This document shows positions 54,818 through 64,000 of a stretch of 64,000 nt of DNA, in pieces. Source of the DNA: Ciona savignyi (taxonomy: Eukaryota; Chordata; Ascidiacea; Phlebobranchia; Cionidae); the NCBI GenBank assembly GCA_000149265.1, contig CH002905.1:336895-400894 (forward strand). Direction: 5' to 3'. Numbering within the stretch: the stretch's first letter is position 1; every line of letters begins with the position of its first letter. The notes under the pieces are model-generated. The model saw only the letters and a list, made by a program, of their open reading frames with translations. It ran no database searches and was not told the origin of the DNA. Position numbers and translations under genes: made by a program.

Positions 54818-55087
54818 GATGTTCATGTTTTTCCCTGTGAATGGGTAATCCAATAGGTTAACACGGTCAATCGTCAGATCACCTCGTGCTCACCGTCTGG
54901 TTACCGGAGATATTGCTGTCTGTTGTATAATCCTTCAATTTGGTAGAACCCATTAATCCGCTTGGTTCAGGCAATGTCCGTTAAAAGGCTTGTCTAAGGA
55001 CACAACCGACTAGCTAGCGACCAGTGTCGAACCTAAAACCTTTCGACTGAAAGGCGACGCACTACACCACCAGACTAACCATCCGGA
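54818..55087 (-). mobile_element. Near full-length long SINE (family B)
   Basis: Minus-strand order complete from tccctgtgaatgggtaatcc through cccattaatccgcttggttc, cttgtctaaggacacaaccg and ctagctagcgaccagtgtcg to gaaaggcgacgcactacacc. Confidence 0.9.
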
Positions 55088-55160
55088 TTTCTGTATTTTT
55101 TGAAAATTTCAGGGGTAAACTAGTCTTGCACTTATATGAAAATGCCTGTACAGGTTTAAC

Positions 55161-55412
55161 CAGGGGTCGACAACCGGCAGCTGTATCAACCTAATTCGGC
55201 TGTTATCAATTTTTTTACTACTATAACAAGCTTTAATACGTTTAATACCCACGCATAAGTAATACAAACACAACAACACTCGTGTCTATCTCACACAGTG
55301 ATGTTTTCCTTTTATTGCAAAAATATTATTAGTTTTGCGAGTACTATGATATTTATTTTGAGAAATATCGGTTAAAATGGCTCTTAAGATGCAAAACGTT
55401 GTCGAACCCCTT
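55161..55412. mobile_element. hAT-like non-autonomous element (tentative)
   Basis: Left end caggggtcgacaaccggc and right end (inverse) ggggttcgacaacgttttgc form imperfect inverted repeats of the type seen in hAT relatives. About 250 bp, no coding capacity. A clear 8-bp target duplication was not found. Confidence 0.45.
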
Positions 55413-56547
55413 CCTAAACCAATACCAATAGTAAGAAAATATCAAGGTTGGTAAAATAGAAAGACAAACCCCATTCGCATCTTAAACGGATTTCCGGTAA
55501 ATCCCGAAATAAAACTACACTTAGAGCAGCAATCAGACTACGTAACGCTTTATATACACACGAAGGAAAAGTTCAAACAAGTTAAAACTCGGGAGATGTA
55601 AAAGTAAATTAGATGTGCAGCGGTCAATCTGGGATCTCTGGCAGGGAAATTATAACCAAGAATTAAACAAAAAAACGCCCTTCTCCATTTTTGCTCCGAT
55701 ATTTTGGTTGGAGGGTGTTCGAGAGTTTGTAATGATAGTCTCGGAGCATTTGGAAAATAAGGTTGAAGTATTCAGGAATGTTAGCTCTAATAGCCTAGGT
55801 GTCTTTCTATTTAATTTTTGTTAAATAGGCCGACGGAGAACCCCAAAATTTTAAGTAATCCCTATAAATAAAAATTAGTATTCGGTTTACTTATTGGTCC
55901 CATTTGAAAAAAATGGGACACATTCTTTTTGTCCGTTTTTGTCTTCTTTTTTGGAAGAACGCTTAATATGCATGGCGGCTTGTCGCCCCGACATCTACCA
56001 GAAGGATTGAATCGCAATTAACTTGGTCATTTGTTAGTCAACATGGTCAGGATATGCAGAAACAAAAATTTTGGGTGATAAATCGAGAGAAATTTCCCTG
56101 GGATATTTTTTTCTAAACAAATGAGCTTTTTGTAGCATAGCGCTTAAACGGCTGCTCTAATTTTGTCAGATTCGGTGAAATATTGGACAGTTAAACACTC
56201 CATGCCAATTAAAAGAAAGGAAACATTTACATAGGGTAATTCCCTTTCCTTAAAAACAAAGATATGTTTCAGAATTATGATTGTGACAAGCATGACATAG
56301 CGCACTGACATCTCCAACAAGGAGTCGTCAATTTAGTTTAAAACTTTAAGAATTGTTAGATAACATGACCCACCTACGTAAAAACAGAAACTTATGTACT
56401 AAACCTAGGGGAATTCTCTAAAACCATGATAAACTAAATCGGGCTGTTTTTGGAATTTAGATTCATTTAAAAAAAATTTAATTTAAAACATTTGTGGTGC
56501 AATGTTCTCACTTGATTATTTCTTTTTTAACTACACATGGAAAAGAA

Positions 56548-56720
56548 GTTTAGTTTGGTAACTATAGGACCTATGCGTTTATGCTTGCAGAAACAAACTA
56601 CAAACTCGGTGTATAAAATAGAAATTGTGGTTAGGGGCCCTGAAGCATGAATATAGGGCATAAATGATGTGTTTTACAAATAATGGTGGTCAAATGCGTG
56701 GCTGACACTCTCTAGTTACA
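56548..56720. mobile_element. MITE family C copy
   Basis: Begins aagtttagtttggtaactat, then gcgtttatgcttgcagaaac, and ends near gctgacactctctagttaca, as in other copies. Confidence 0.65.
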
Positions 56721-56749
56721 TTTCCCCTTGATTCCAAAGGGAACACATT

Positions 56750-57010
56750 TTGTATTTACTTTTTTGTTTTTTTTCTGCGTTACGCTGGTGGATGATATGT
56801 CATTTCGCAAGATGTTGGCATAAAGGGGTTAATTAATCAGGTTCAAAGAGGGAATCTTAACTGACTTGTTATTATTTTGCAACGACCTATAATTTTACAA
56901 AAAGTCCAATAAGGTGAATTTTCGCCATCATAAAAAAATGTAAAAAGAGGCATATTTTTGACCATTTTCAACGTTATCGCTGATATTTCTGGATTGGACA
57001 GCAATATTTG
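56750..57010 (+). repeat. Dispersed repeat F, copy 1
   Basis: Same-orientation similarity to 62950-63370: tttttttctgcgttacgc against ttttttctgcgtcacg, gatatgtcatttcgcaagat against gcatgtcatgtcgccagat, then taactgacttg and ttattttgcaac. Class unknown. Confidence 0.6.
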
Positions 57011-57104
57011 ATTCAATTTTTTTTTAAAAGTTAAGATGTGTAACCTAATCAAACAAACAAAAATTTAATTAAAACAACCCATTTTTTCCCTAAAATAGAA
57101 AAAC

Positions 57105-57290
57105 CAAGGTGGGTATAATCAATAAATCGTCAGATCAATTTGGTAGAAACCCAATAATCCGCTGGTTTAGGCAATGTCCGTTTAGTGCTTTGCCCAAGGA
57201 CACAACCGACTACCTAGCGACCACTTTCAATCCTGCAGCCTTTCGGTTGAACGGCGATGGACTAACCCACCAAGCTAATCAGTCGGAGCT
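57105..57290 (-). mobile_element. Long SINE (family B), internally deleted
   Basis: aaaaccaaggtgggtataat, aaatcgtcagatcaatttgg, ccgctggtttaggcaatgtc, cttgcccaaggacacaaccg-like core (ctttgcccaaggacac) and acggcgatggactaaccc. The segment between cgtcagatc and aatttggtag present in other copies is missing. Confidence 0.85.
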
Positions 57291-57431
57291 TTTTACAAAA
57301 CCTTGACAAGTGGCCATTTTCATTTCAAGGTAACTTGTAATCCTCTGTGGCTACCAAAACCAGGTCCCAATAAAAATTAAATAAGAAATATCCAGAATTA
57401 TTGTGTAACCTTTTTGTATTATTTTCTTTTA

Positions 57432-57540
57432 CCCTAGTCGAGTTTTAAACCCAAGGTAGACTGGTCAATACAAACCGTTTTTTTGTATAGGAGTCGATAT
57501 ATGTATCGGTCGCATTAACCATTCGGCCCCAGGACCGTAC
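57432..57540 (-). mobile_element. Short tRNA-derived SINE (family A)
   Basis: gagttttaaacccaaggtag, tttttgtataggagtcgata, tgtatcggtcgcattaacca and ttcggccccagg. Lies just after the stop of the LDLa receptor gene on the same strand. Confidence 0.82.
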
Positions 57541-57725
57541 TGTGTAATCCTTGTCTTCCAATGATGCCAACAACAGTTTCTGCTATCACCAACAAGCGCT
57601 TGTTTACTTCTGAGTCCAAATATATTTGTTATATATACAACAGCTAACACAATGAAATACTGAAGTAAAAAGATAGGGAAATGGTTTAACAATAAACAAA
57701 AAAGACTTAAACAATAACACACGAT

Positions 57726-60700
57726 TTAGGACGACCAAAGTGAAGTATGTTTTTTGACCCATTTTCGCATGAAATTTACGGCGTGGTCTGAATAGATCAA
57801 CGGATTAAGTACACTGTTTAACGGGTGCAAAACTCCGGCGCAAACCACATATACAATGTTATCAAGCTTCACACCCGCTAAACTAATAAAGGCCATAATG
57901 CATATCGGAATCCAGCAACAAAAGTTTGTAAGAATCATCGCAGCGACTGTTCGAAGCAACCTTCTCGACTTGGACTTTCCAACCTTTGTGACTTTCCTGC
58001 TTCGTTGGTATAGAATTAAGTAACAGCACGCCATATATAGAAACAGGCAGAAGTTAAAAACGATGATAAGGTCGAGTAACCCCATGCAGCATCACCCACT
58101 TTAGGAAACAATCTTGGCATGCAGACGCTGGTTTCACTGAAGTAACCGAATTCACCTTTGATGGGGAGTTCTTGGAACGCGTTTGTGATGGTTTTTTTTG
58201 GCACCAAACCAGTCCTTGTTTGAGGAGTTGTCTGAAAAGTGATGGACGCGATTAGCCAGCCATTCCATGTCGGTCTTTCCGATTTCCTGCCTCATGAAGA
58301 AGTAGTTCGGAAACCACGCAGATTCAACGAAATATCCTGATTTGTAATTAGCCAACGGGAGAGTTCCGATAAGAATACCAACGCACCATGCGCAGACGAT
58401 AGGTGCGGCGTAATTCACACGTTTTATGCTGCTCATTCTTACGGGAAAGTAAACAGAAACAAGTCGAATTGTGGCCATCGCCGCCATTATAAGAGCTGAT
58501 ACTTCGGTCGAAACTACAGCCAAAGAACCAAGAATCGAGCAAGTTTGACTGCTCCTCCATTCAGCATCATGATAGCAATACCTGCCAGAAAACTGACTTC
58601 CCATTGCAGACACTGAGAGTAGATAAACGCCCATGAGTAAATCCGAGACCGAAAGGTTAGCCACCAGCCAAAGAAAGGCAACTTTTAACGGCTCCGATTT
58701 AGCTGTTCTAACCTGCATGATTGATATGATACAAACCGAAGTGTTTCCCAGCAGGGATATGCCACCCATTATCCATAAAATGACACGAAACACTGGGTTG
58801 CCAATCATTTCAAACGGAGATGAAAACACGGTCTCTTTCTTGCTGTTTGCCGGGCATTCGTCACTTCCGTCGCTACAATCTTTTATCCCATTTTCAACCC
58901 GTTCGCGCGCAACCGAGAGGGGCTGTTTACTCTTGCAGTAAAACCTGGTTTCGTTGCACACAGATTCCCATTCATCCGAACCATCATCGCAATCCAACAC
59001 TCCGTCGCATAGTAATAACTTCTCGATGCTAAAAAAGTTTTTGGTCGGAGTGTTGCAGTAATATCGACCGGTGCAGTTTGTTTCGTCGAATCCAAGTCCA
59101 CAAGCTAAGGAGAAACGCGGACGGCCATTGCAGTACTCTCTTTTAAGAAGAAATATAAGTCCCTTTCTTTGCCACACCGCTGACATTTCTTCATGGTGGC
59201 ATTTGATATCAGACTTACAAAAATGGGATTCTCTTGGACAACCCGCCCCACATTCATCTTCTCGGTTGTAACATTCTGGTATCCCATCGCACGCACTCGC
59301 GTTGGTGTAGACGACTCCTTTTTGGTCAGTCGGGCATAAAAAATGGCCGATTGGTTCATAGAGGCTTCGGTTTACTGGTTTAGATTTCATACAATACTTT
59401 AAGTTTGCATTTCCGTCACAGCTCAGCGATTTATTACAAACGACGTGCTCATTTGGCATACATTCGTTGTTGCACAGCATTTGGCCAAGCGGACAGTTCT
59501 TCCGGGATTCCCCTAAAACGTCATTGCAAAGTGTCTGATTCTCGCAAAGGCATTCATCCGAAATATCGTAACAATCAATAACACCATCGCACACTTGTTT
59601 GGGAGAAAGCATTAGCTTTTTGTCCAGGCAACGAAAACATTTTAACTTTCCGTCGACAAAACATATGTCCGACTTATCCTGACAATATTGGTTGGTGTTC
59701 AATAGATTCACTTGGGGAAGAACGCACGATTGCTTGAGTTGTGTGTAATTGCTCAACGCTCTGCATTTAAAACCGGGCACATCATACATCTCGTCGCTAC
59801 CGTCAGAGCATTCTGCGAATCCGTTGCAGAGGTTTGGTGTAATAATAAATCCTTTATTTTCACATTGCTGGAACCCATTTCTATTGTAGTAATTATTGAT
59901 ATACCACCACTGGGTGTCAATGACAGTGCGATTTTTATTCGAATATGTATCCACCTTTTTGAACTTCTTATATTTTCTTGATAATTTAGATAACTGAAGT
60001 CGGAGACTGTAGGACGCCGCGTCTCGGCACACCACAACTTTTGTGGTTGTGGTTTCTTTAGTTCGGCCGTAGTAATACGGGACCGCTCTTCTTACAGCAG
60101 TCTCTACTACGTCACATACTTCGTCGGAGTTATCTGCACAATCCTGTACGTCATTCAAAATGTCATCTTTACGTACGCAACCACCATGTGATTTACAGTT
60201 GCTTGGGTTCAGAATACAACCACATGGCAAGTAGTTACCGCTACAGGTGCAGTTCTGCTCGTCTGTCCAATCCACGCAAGTTCGATACCCTTTACACTTA
60301 TCATCTTCATTGTAGCAATGTCTGATTTCATCCTTAAACGGAGCGCACTTTCCTCCATTAGCGCGGCAATTGCATTCGTACTGATTGTTTGCGCAGGTGT
60401 AGCTGCAGTTTCGTTCGTCGCTCCAGTCCCCACAAGAGGTTTTCCCGTCACACTCTGAGTCTGAGCTGTAACACGGATCCTGGAAGATCAATCCTTCACG
60501 GGGACAGGTACCTTTCTCGTTGCAGTCGCACGTCTTCTTATTGTACCGACCACACTTCTCCGCGCAGTTCTTCTCGTCGCTCCAGTCACCACAGTCGTTG
60601 TAGCCGTTACATTTCTTCATTCCGTTATAGAAACCACTCACTTGAACTCCAGCCCGCATACACAGTCTCCTGTCCCGAAAGCAATCGCATTGGTACCACT

Positions 60701-61406
60701 TTCCTGAATCATGAAAAAACATAATTTTACATTTACGCACTTTATTCCTATTCTAACGACCGGTTAGCGCAATGGGTTAGAGTGTCGACTTTCAGCCGAA
60801 GGGTTACTGTTTTGAAGCTGGTCGCTCGCCAGTAGGTTGTAAACTTGGGCAAGGCACTTGGCGGACATTGGCTTAACCTAGTGGAATAATGGGTTTTACT
60901 AAAGAATCGTGTAAAATAAAGAATAAAATATACACCATACTGCAATAGCTCCGGTAACCCGACGATGGGCGGGAGGTGATCTGACGATTGCCTGTGTGAT
61001 AACCCCCTTGGTTTTTCCATTCACAAGGATAAACATGAATATTCTATCCGTCTGATTCACGTAGTTCATGTAAATCGCCTGAATCGTGTTGGTTAACGAG
61101 TTAATCAAAAAGTGGAAATATCTCAACCATATAATAGTGTATGATTATGAAGTTATCTATTAGATTCAGGCCATTTCCACTAAGTACATTGACCAAGAAC
61201 ACAACCGACCAGCTACCTTCCAGCATTGAATCTTTAACTTTCCAGATGAAAGACGACGTCAAGCGTCATTACAAGCAATGTGGAAGAAGAAATTAAAATA
61301 AAATTAGACCTGACCTTTTTAAGTGTTTTAATACCAAACCAAAAAATTTCATTTTTTTACCTTTTACGGCCAATGCCAACATAGCGACCAGCAAAATAAT
61401 CTTCAT
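57726..61406 (-). CDS. Seven-transmembrane receptor with about eleven LDL-receptor class A modules
   Basis: Exon 1, 61406-61361, encodes a signal peptide (MKIILLVAMLALAVKG). Exon 2, 60703-57726, encodes the rest, about 1007 residues. The ectodomain has about eleven LDLa-type modules, each ending in a calcium-binding SDE-like motif: YNDCGDWSDEKNC, TSCGDWSDERNC, RTCVDWTDEQNC, QDCADNSDEVC, AECSDGSDEM, DCYDISDEC, LDCDDGSDEW and KDCSDGSDEC are the clearest. Then come helix 1 (VILWIMGGISLLGNTSVCII), helix 2 (LVANLSVSDLLMGVYLLS), helix 3 (LGSLAVVSTEVSALIMAAMA), helix 4, helix 5 (LLDLIIVFNFCLFLYMACCY), helix 6 (AAMILTNFCCWIPICIMAFI) and helix 7 with HPLNSVLNPLIY. This resembles the rhodopsin-type receptors related to LGR, RXFP and snail GRL101, but no leucine-rich repeats are seen. 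Two opposite one-base frame changes, at T8 (58192-58199) and C4 (58080-58083), enclose the second extracellular loop (GYFSETSVCMPRLF), probably sequence errors. Confidence 0.8.
60753..61050 (+). mobile_element. Near full-length long SINE (family B) in receptor intron
   Basis: acgaccggttagcgcaatgg, tgggcaaggcacttggcgga, caatagctccggtaacccga, gatctgacgattgcctgtgt and gataaacatgaatattctat. In the only intron of the LDLa receptor gene, antisense to it. Confidence 0.88.
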
Positions 61407-61567
61407 CGTTTTTAAGGCAATCAAGATTTGACTTGATTGAAATAAATTTAAAAGAACAAGTTAGTATGAAAAGCAACTCTACTTGTTCTTATCCTGTAAA
61501 CGATGGAGTAGTATAATAAAAATAAACAAACCTTTTGTTTTACGTAAACGAATTTTTTGTATTTTTA

Positions 61568-61672
61568 CCGGGCTCAGTTTCGAATTCATTACGGGATCGT
61601 TCCTCGGACCGTTTTTGTATAGGAATCGTAATAAGTATCGGTCGCGTTAATCATTCGGCTACACAACCTAAC
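61568..61672 (-). mobile_element. Short tRNA-derived SINE (family A)
   Basis: accgggctcagtttcgaatt, cattacgggatcgttcctcg, gaccgtttttgtataggaat and tatcggtcgcgttaatcatt. Confidence 0.82.
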
Positions 61673-62949
61673 ACATAAACAACTTTTTACTGTCATTAAC
61701 CGCTATATATAGCCTAAACCTGAGATTTCTATTGTTGCTTACATTTTTCATAAACCCGTCACTTCAGCTCACTTAAACTCCTTTTAAAACGAGTTAGTTA
61801 ATCTTAATTTGACTAAGCTGAGCGTTAAAGAAAAATTAAAAAAGTTTGCGTTTGCCATGCTTTGCCTTACATTGCTGATATTTTTCCATATGGTTTTGTA
61901 TTAAAGAATAATAACATTAAAAACCACACTTAAAACGGCCAAAATTCCTGACTGCTAAAGTACAATTACAAATATAACTAAAACACACATCTGCAAAAAT
62001 ATACTGAGAACATTATTTGCGTATATAATGAGCTTATTTCAGTATGCACACTTTCGATGTAACTGTAGAATATAGCCCAGAATTGGGCACACTATTTGAA
62101 TCAGGGCCCAAAATTATTTTGTTCTTAGACTGGCGGGCCAAGTTATCGAGCCTTCACTCACATATAGTTTTTCGCTGTTGATAAAAAAGCTAAGAATTAC
62201 GGTATAATTTGGGTTTAAACCAGAAAGCACTGTCGTCAATCGGTGCACAAATGTAGCTGTGAAATCACAATTTAGACGTGTCCTTGCTATTAAGTCTTGC
62301 AACATGTCGATAACATTAGGCGGACCAGAATAAAAGACCTGGCGGGTCGGATTGCCCAAGTCTGCTCTGGCCTATACATTCAGATGCAGCGTAGCAGTTA
62401 AGTGCGGCTGTTGCTAATACTCTTAGTAGAGTTGTTTAAAGGTAGTCTTTCACACCTGTAAATAAACATAATACGTGTAATCAATAGGCAAAGTGATGCA
62501 TATGTTCTGAGAAAGTGTTCGGATTACCAACTCCGTTTGGTCTGATTTCAGCGAAATCGTATAGATTTAAAATCAAAACCGAAGTTTCGACGAAAGTTAA
62601 AGGGATTTTAAGTCTAAAATGACGAGACAGTACAACATTACGCTTATAAAAAGTTTACCTCGTCAGACCATTTTAATTCTGTTTTTATGGGGCGTTAAAG
62701 CAGACTGATCTAAGTGCGGTCGGGTGTTGTGGGGTGGTTTCGGAAAATGGTTCATGGTAGGTACGGGATACCACAAAACTTTTTTTTTCCATTTAAATCT
62801 ACTATTGACTTGTGTTAGTTTTAACTGTTAAGCTCTTTTATATACCCGGTAATAATGTATTGCATCCACGTATGAAAATTATAATTCAGGGATTTACCGT
62901 GGTGTCTTGGCGTAAGTAGACTCCGTTTGTTCTCTTACCAGTTTATTAC

Positions 62950-63370
62950 ACATTTTTATTTTTCGTTCGTTTTTTTTCTGCGTCACGTGACAGGCATGTC
63001 ATGTCGCCAGATTGTTGACACTAAGGAGTTATCCAATTAGGGTAAAACTTTTAGGAATCCTAACTGGCATGCTTTTATTTTGCAACTTTTTTTTATTTTA
63101 AACCCGCTATCGAAAAAATGTGAAAAAAAGAACCATTTTTAGGAATAATGGGATTTTTAAATTTTAACAGCAATTTCTCTTTTGTATCGTGCTTACTACC
63201 AACAGGTTCCCTAAATGATCTAATCACTCTAATATCTGTAAAAAAGCAAGAATCGTATCGGTGATTTTTCCGACGTTCCAAGAACGGGTTCGACCGAATT
63301 CTCTAGGATCCCTCTTGGAATTACTGATTTTAAGCGTTTTGTTTGCGTTATCGCCAATATTTTCGGATTG
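62950..63370 (+). repeat. Dispersed repeat F, copy 2
   Basis: Counterpart of 56750-57010: ttttttctgcgtcacgtgac, gcatgtcatgtcgccagatt and cctaactggcatgcttttat. Confidence 0.6.
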
Positions 63371-63867
63371 AAAAGAGATATTCACTTCAAATTTCTAGGA
63401 AAAATAATTACAAAATGTACATAAGAACAAAAAATATGCGTATTTCCCACACCTATCTTTAACCCTTTTTTCGCGAAATTCTCATTTATTCCATTCCACA
63501 GGAACTAGTGATCTGTCACATTTCTATAATATGAAACACACTGCCCAATCAAGTTAAATTTTCTGATGATGTTACCTAATATGGTTTGGATCTACAGTAG
63601 TAAATTCTGGATAAATTGCTGCAGGAAAATTCCCGACAGACCCAAAAAAATATAAGATCGACGACCGTTTTGTGCATGTTTGGCACTGATTATTCTCTTC
63701 TATAAGAGCCAATATTCCTGACTGATAAGGATTATTTACTTTATATTGTAAAGGAGTTGTAGGTGAATAAAAAAATAAAAAATAAAGGAAAACGGACTTT
63801 ACATACCGCAAGTTACCACGGGTAATCCGTTAAAATATAAAAAGTATAACTTACTATTATTATGAAT

Positions 63868-64000
63868 ATCAAGTTTAGATTGGTAACTCGGGAACCTTTG
63901 GTTTCTACTTGCAGAAACAAAAGTAATACACTTTATATAAGAAAACAAGAAGATAATTAGGAGACAGGGGACCCGATCGTTTCTGAATGCAAAAAATGTA
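63868..64000. mobile_element. MITE family C copy, cut by window end
   Basis: aagtttagattggtaactcg, gtttctacttgcagaaacaa and gggacccgatcgtttctgaa follow the family order; the right end is outside the window. Confidence 0.65.

Larger units (their letters stand above)
54435..57725. other. Repeat-rich intergenic region
   Basis: Holds the lectin copy B promoter block, SINEs (54818-55087, 57105-57290, 57432-57540), the hAT-like element, a family C MITE copy (56548-56720) and a repeat shared with the 63-kb region (56700-57060). An open frame at 55615-55824 has no splice or homology support. Confidence 0.55.
61407..64000. other. Repeat-rich region upstream of the LDLa receptor
   Basis: Contains a family A SINE, a repeat shared with 52435-52560 (about 62680-62790), a repeat shared with 56750-57010 (62950-63370) and a family C MITE cut by the window end. 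Open frames here are short, have no splice support and overlap repeats. Confidence 0.55.

Noticed and set aside
58210-58345. A short intron explaining the first frame change in the LDLa receptor
   Set aside because: The acceptor (catcacttttcag) is good, but the only in-phase donor (ttc|gttgaa) is weak, and it would not explain the second change at 58080-58083. It remains possible but is not preferred.
62114-62359. Minus-strand frame with possible transposase character
   Set aside because: Short, no recognisable domain, and the region looks like decayed repeat sequence.

Overview
The window looks like a draft scaffold from a tunicate of the Ciona type. It has short multi-exon genes with compact GT-AG introns and AT-rich DNA, and it is dense in two tRNA-derived SINE families and in small MITE-like elements. 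There is a 100-base N gap at 18200-18299. No bacterial operons, CRISPR arrays or viral genes were seen. All gene models below were built by hand by matching reading frames to splice sites, and exon coordinates are given in each entry.

Layout. 1-395 (+): the 3' end of a CAP/SCP secreted protein. 1385-2150: a 22-bp satellite. 2225-2401 (-): an orphan terminal exon. 4904-7424 (+): a membrane protein with two thrombospondin type 1 repeats and a long cytoplasmic tail. 7806-8025: a 28-bp minisatellite. 8187-10430 (-): a paired-type homeobox gene with a Pax-like serine at homeodomain position 50. 11765-15635 (+): a p24/TMED cargo receptor. 17174-21454 (+): a MYADM-like MARVEL protein. 21942-27654 (+): a TPR protein. 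27655-33252: a long stretch without a convincing gene. 33253-37824 (+): a CDK5 activator (p35 type). 38650-39275: a 15-bp minisatellite. 40668-41480 and 47518-48365 (-): two nearly identical genes for a small secreted cysteine-rich protein. 43592-46517 (+), between them: a short-chain dehydrogenase. 49588-50726 and 53115-54434 (-): a tandem pair of secreted proteins joining an H-type-lectin-like and a C-type-lectin-like region; the second copy has a 4-base deletion. 57726-61406 (-): a seven-transmembrane receptor with about eleven LDL-receptor class A modules. The last 2.6 kb is mostly repeats.

The genes do not form one pathway. Several are secreted or surface proteins (CAP, TSP1 receptor, MYADM-like, cysteine-rich pair, lectin pair, LDLa receptor). 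The right half (40-61 kb) is shaped by local duplication. Two items stand out: the cysteine-rich pair, whose exons are far better conserved than its introns, and the lectin pair, one copy intact and one frameshifted. The LDLa receptor carries two opposite one-base frame changes at homopolymer runs around its second extracellular loop. The MYADM-like gene has one unresolved phase mismatch. Both look more like assembly errors than decay, but that is inference.
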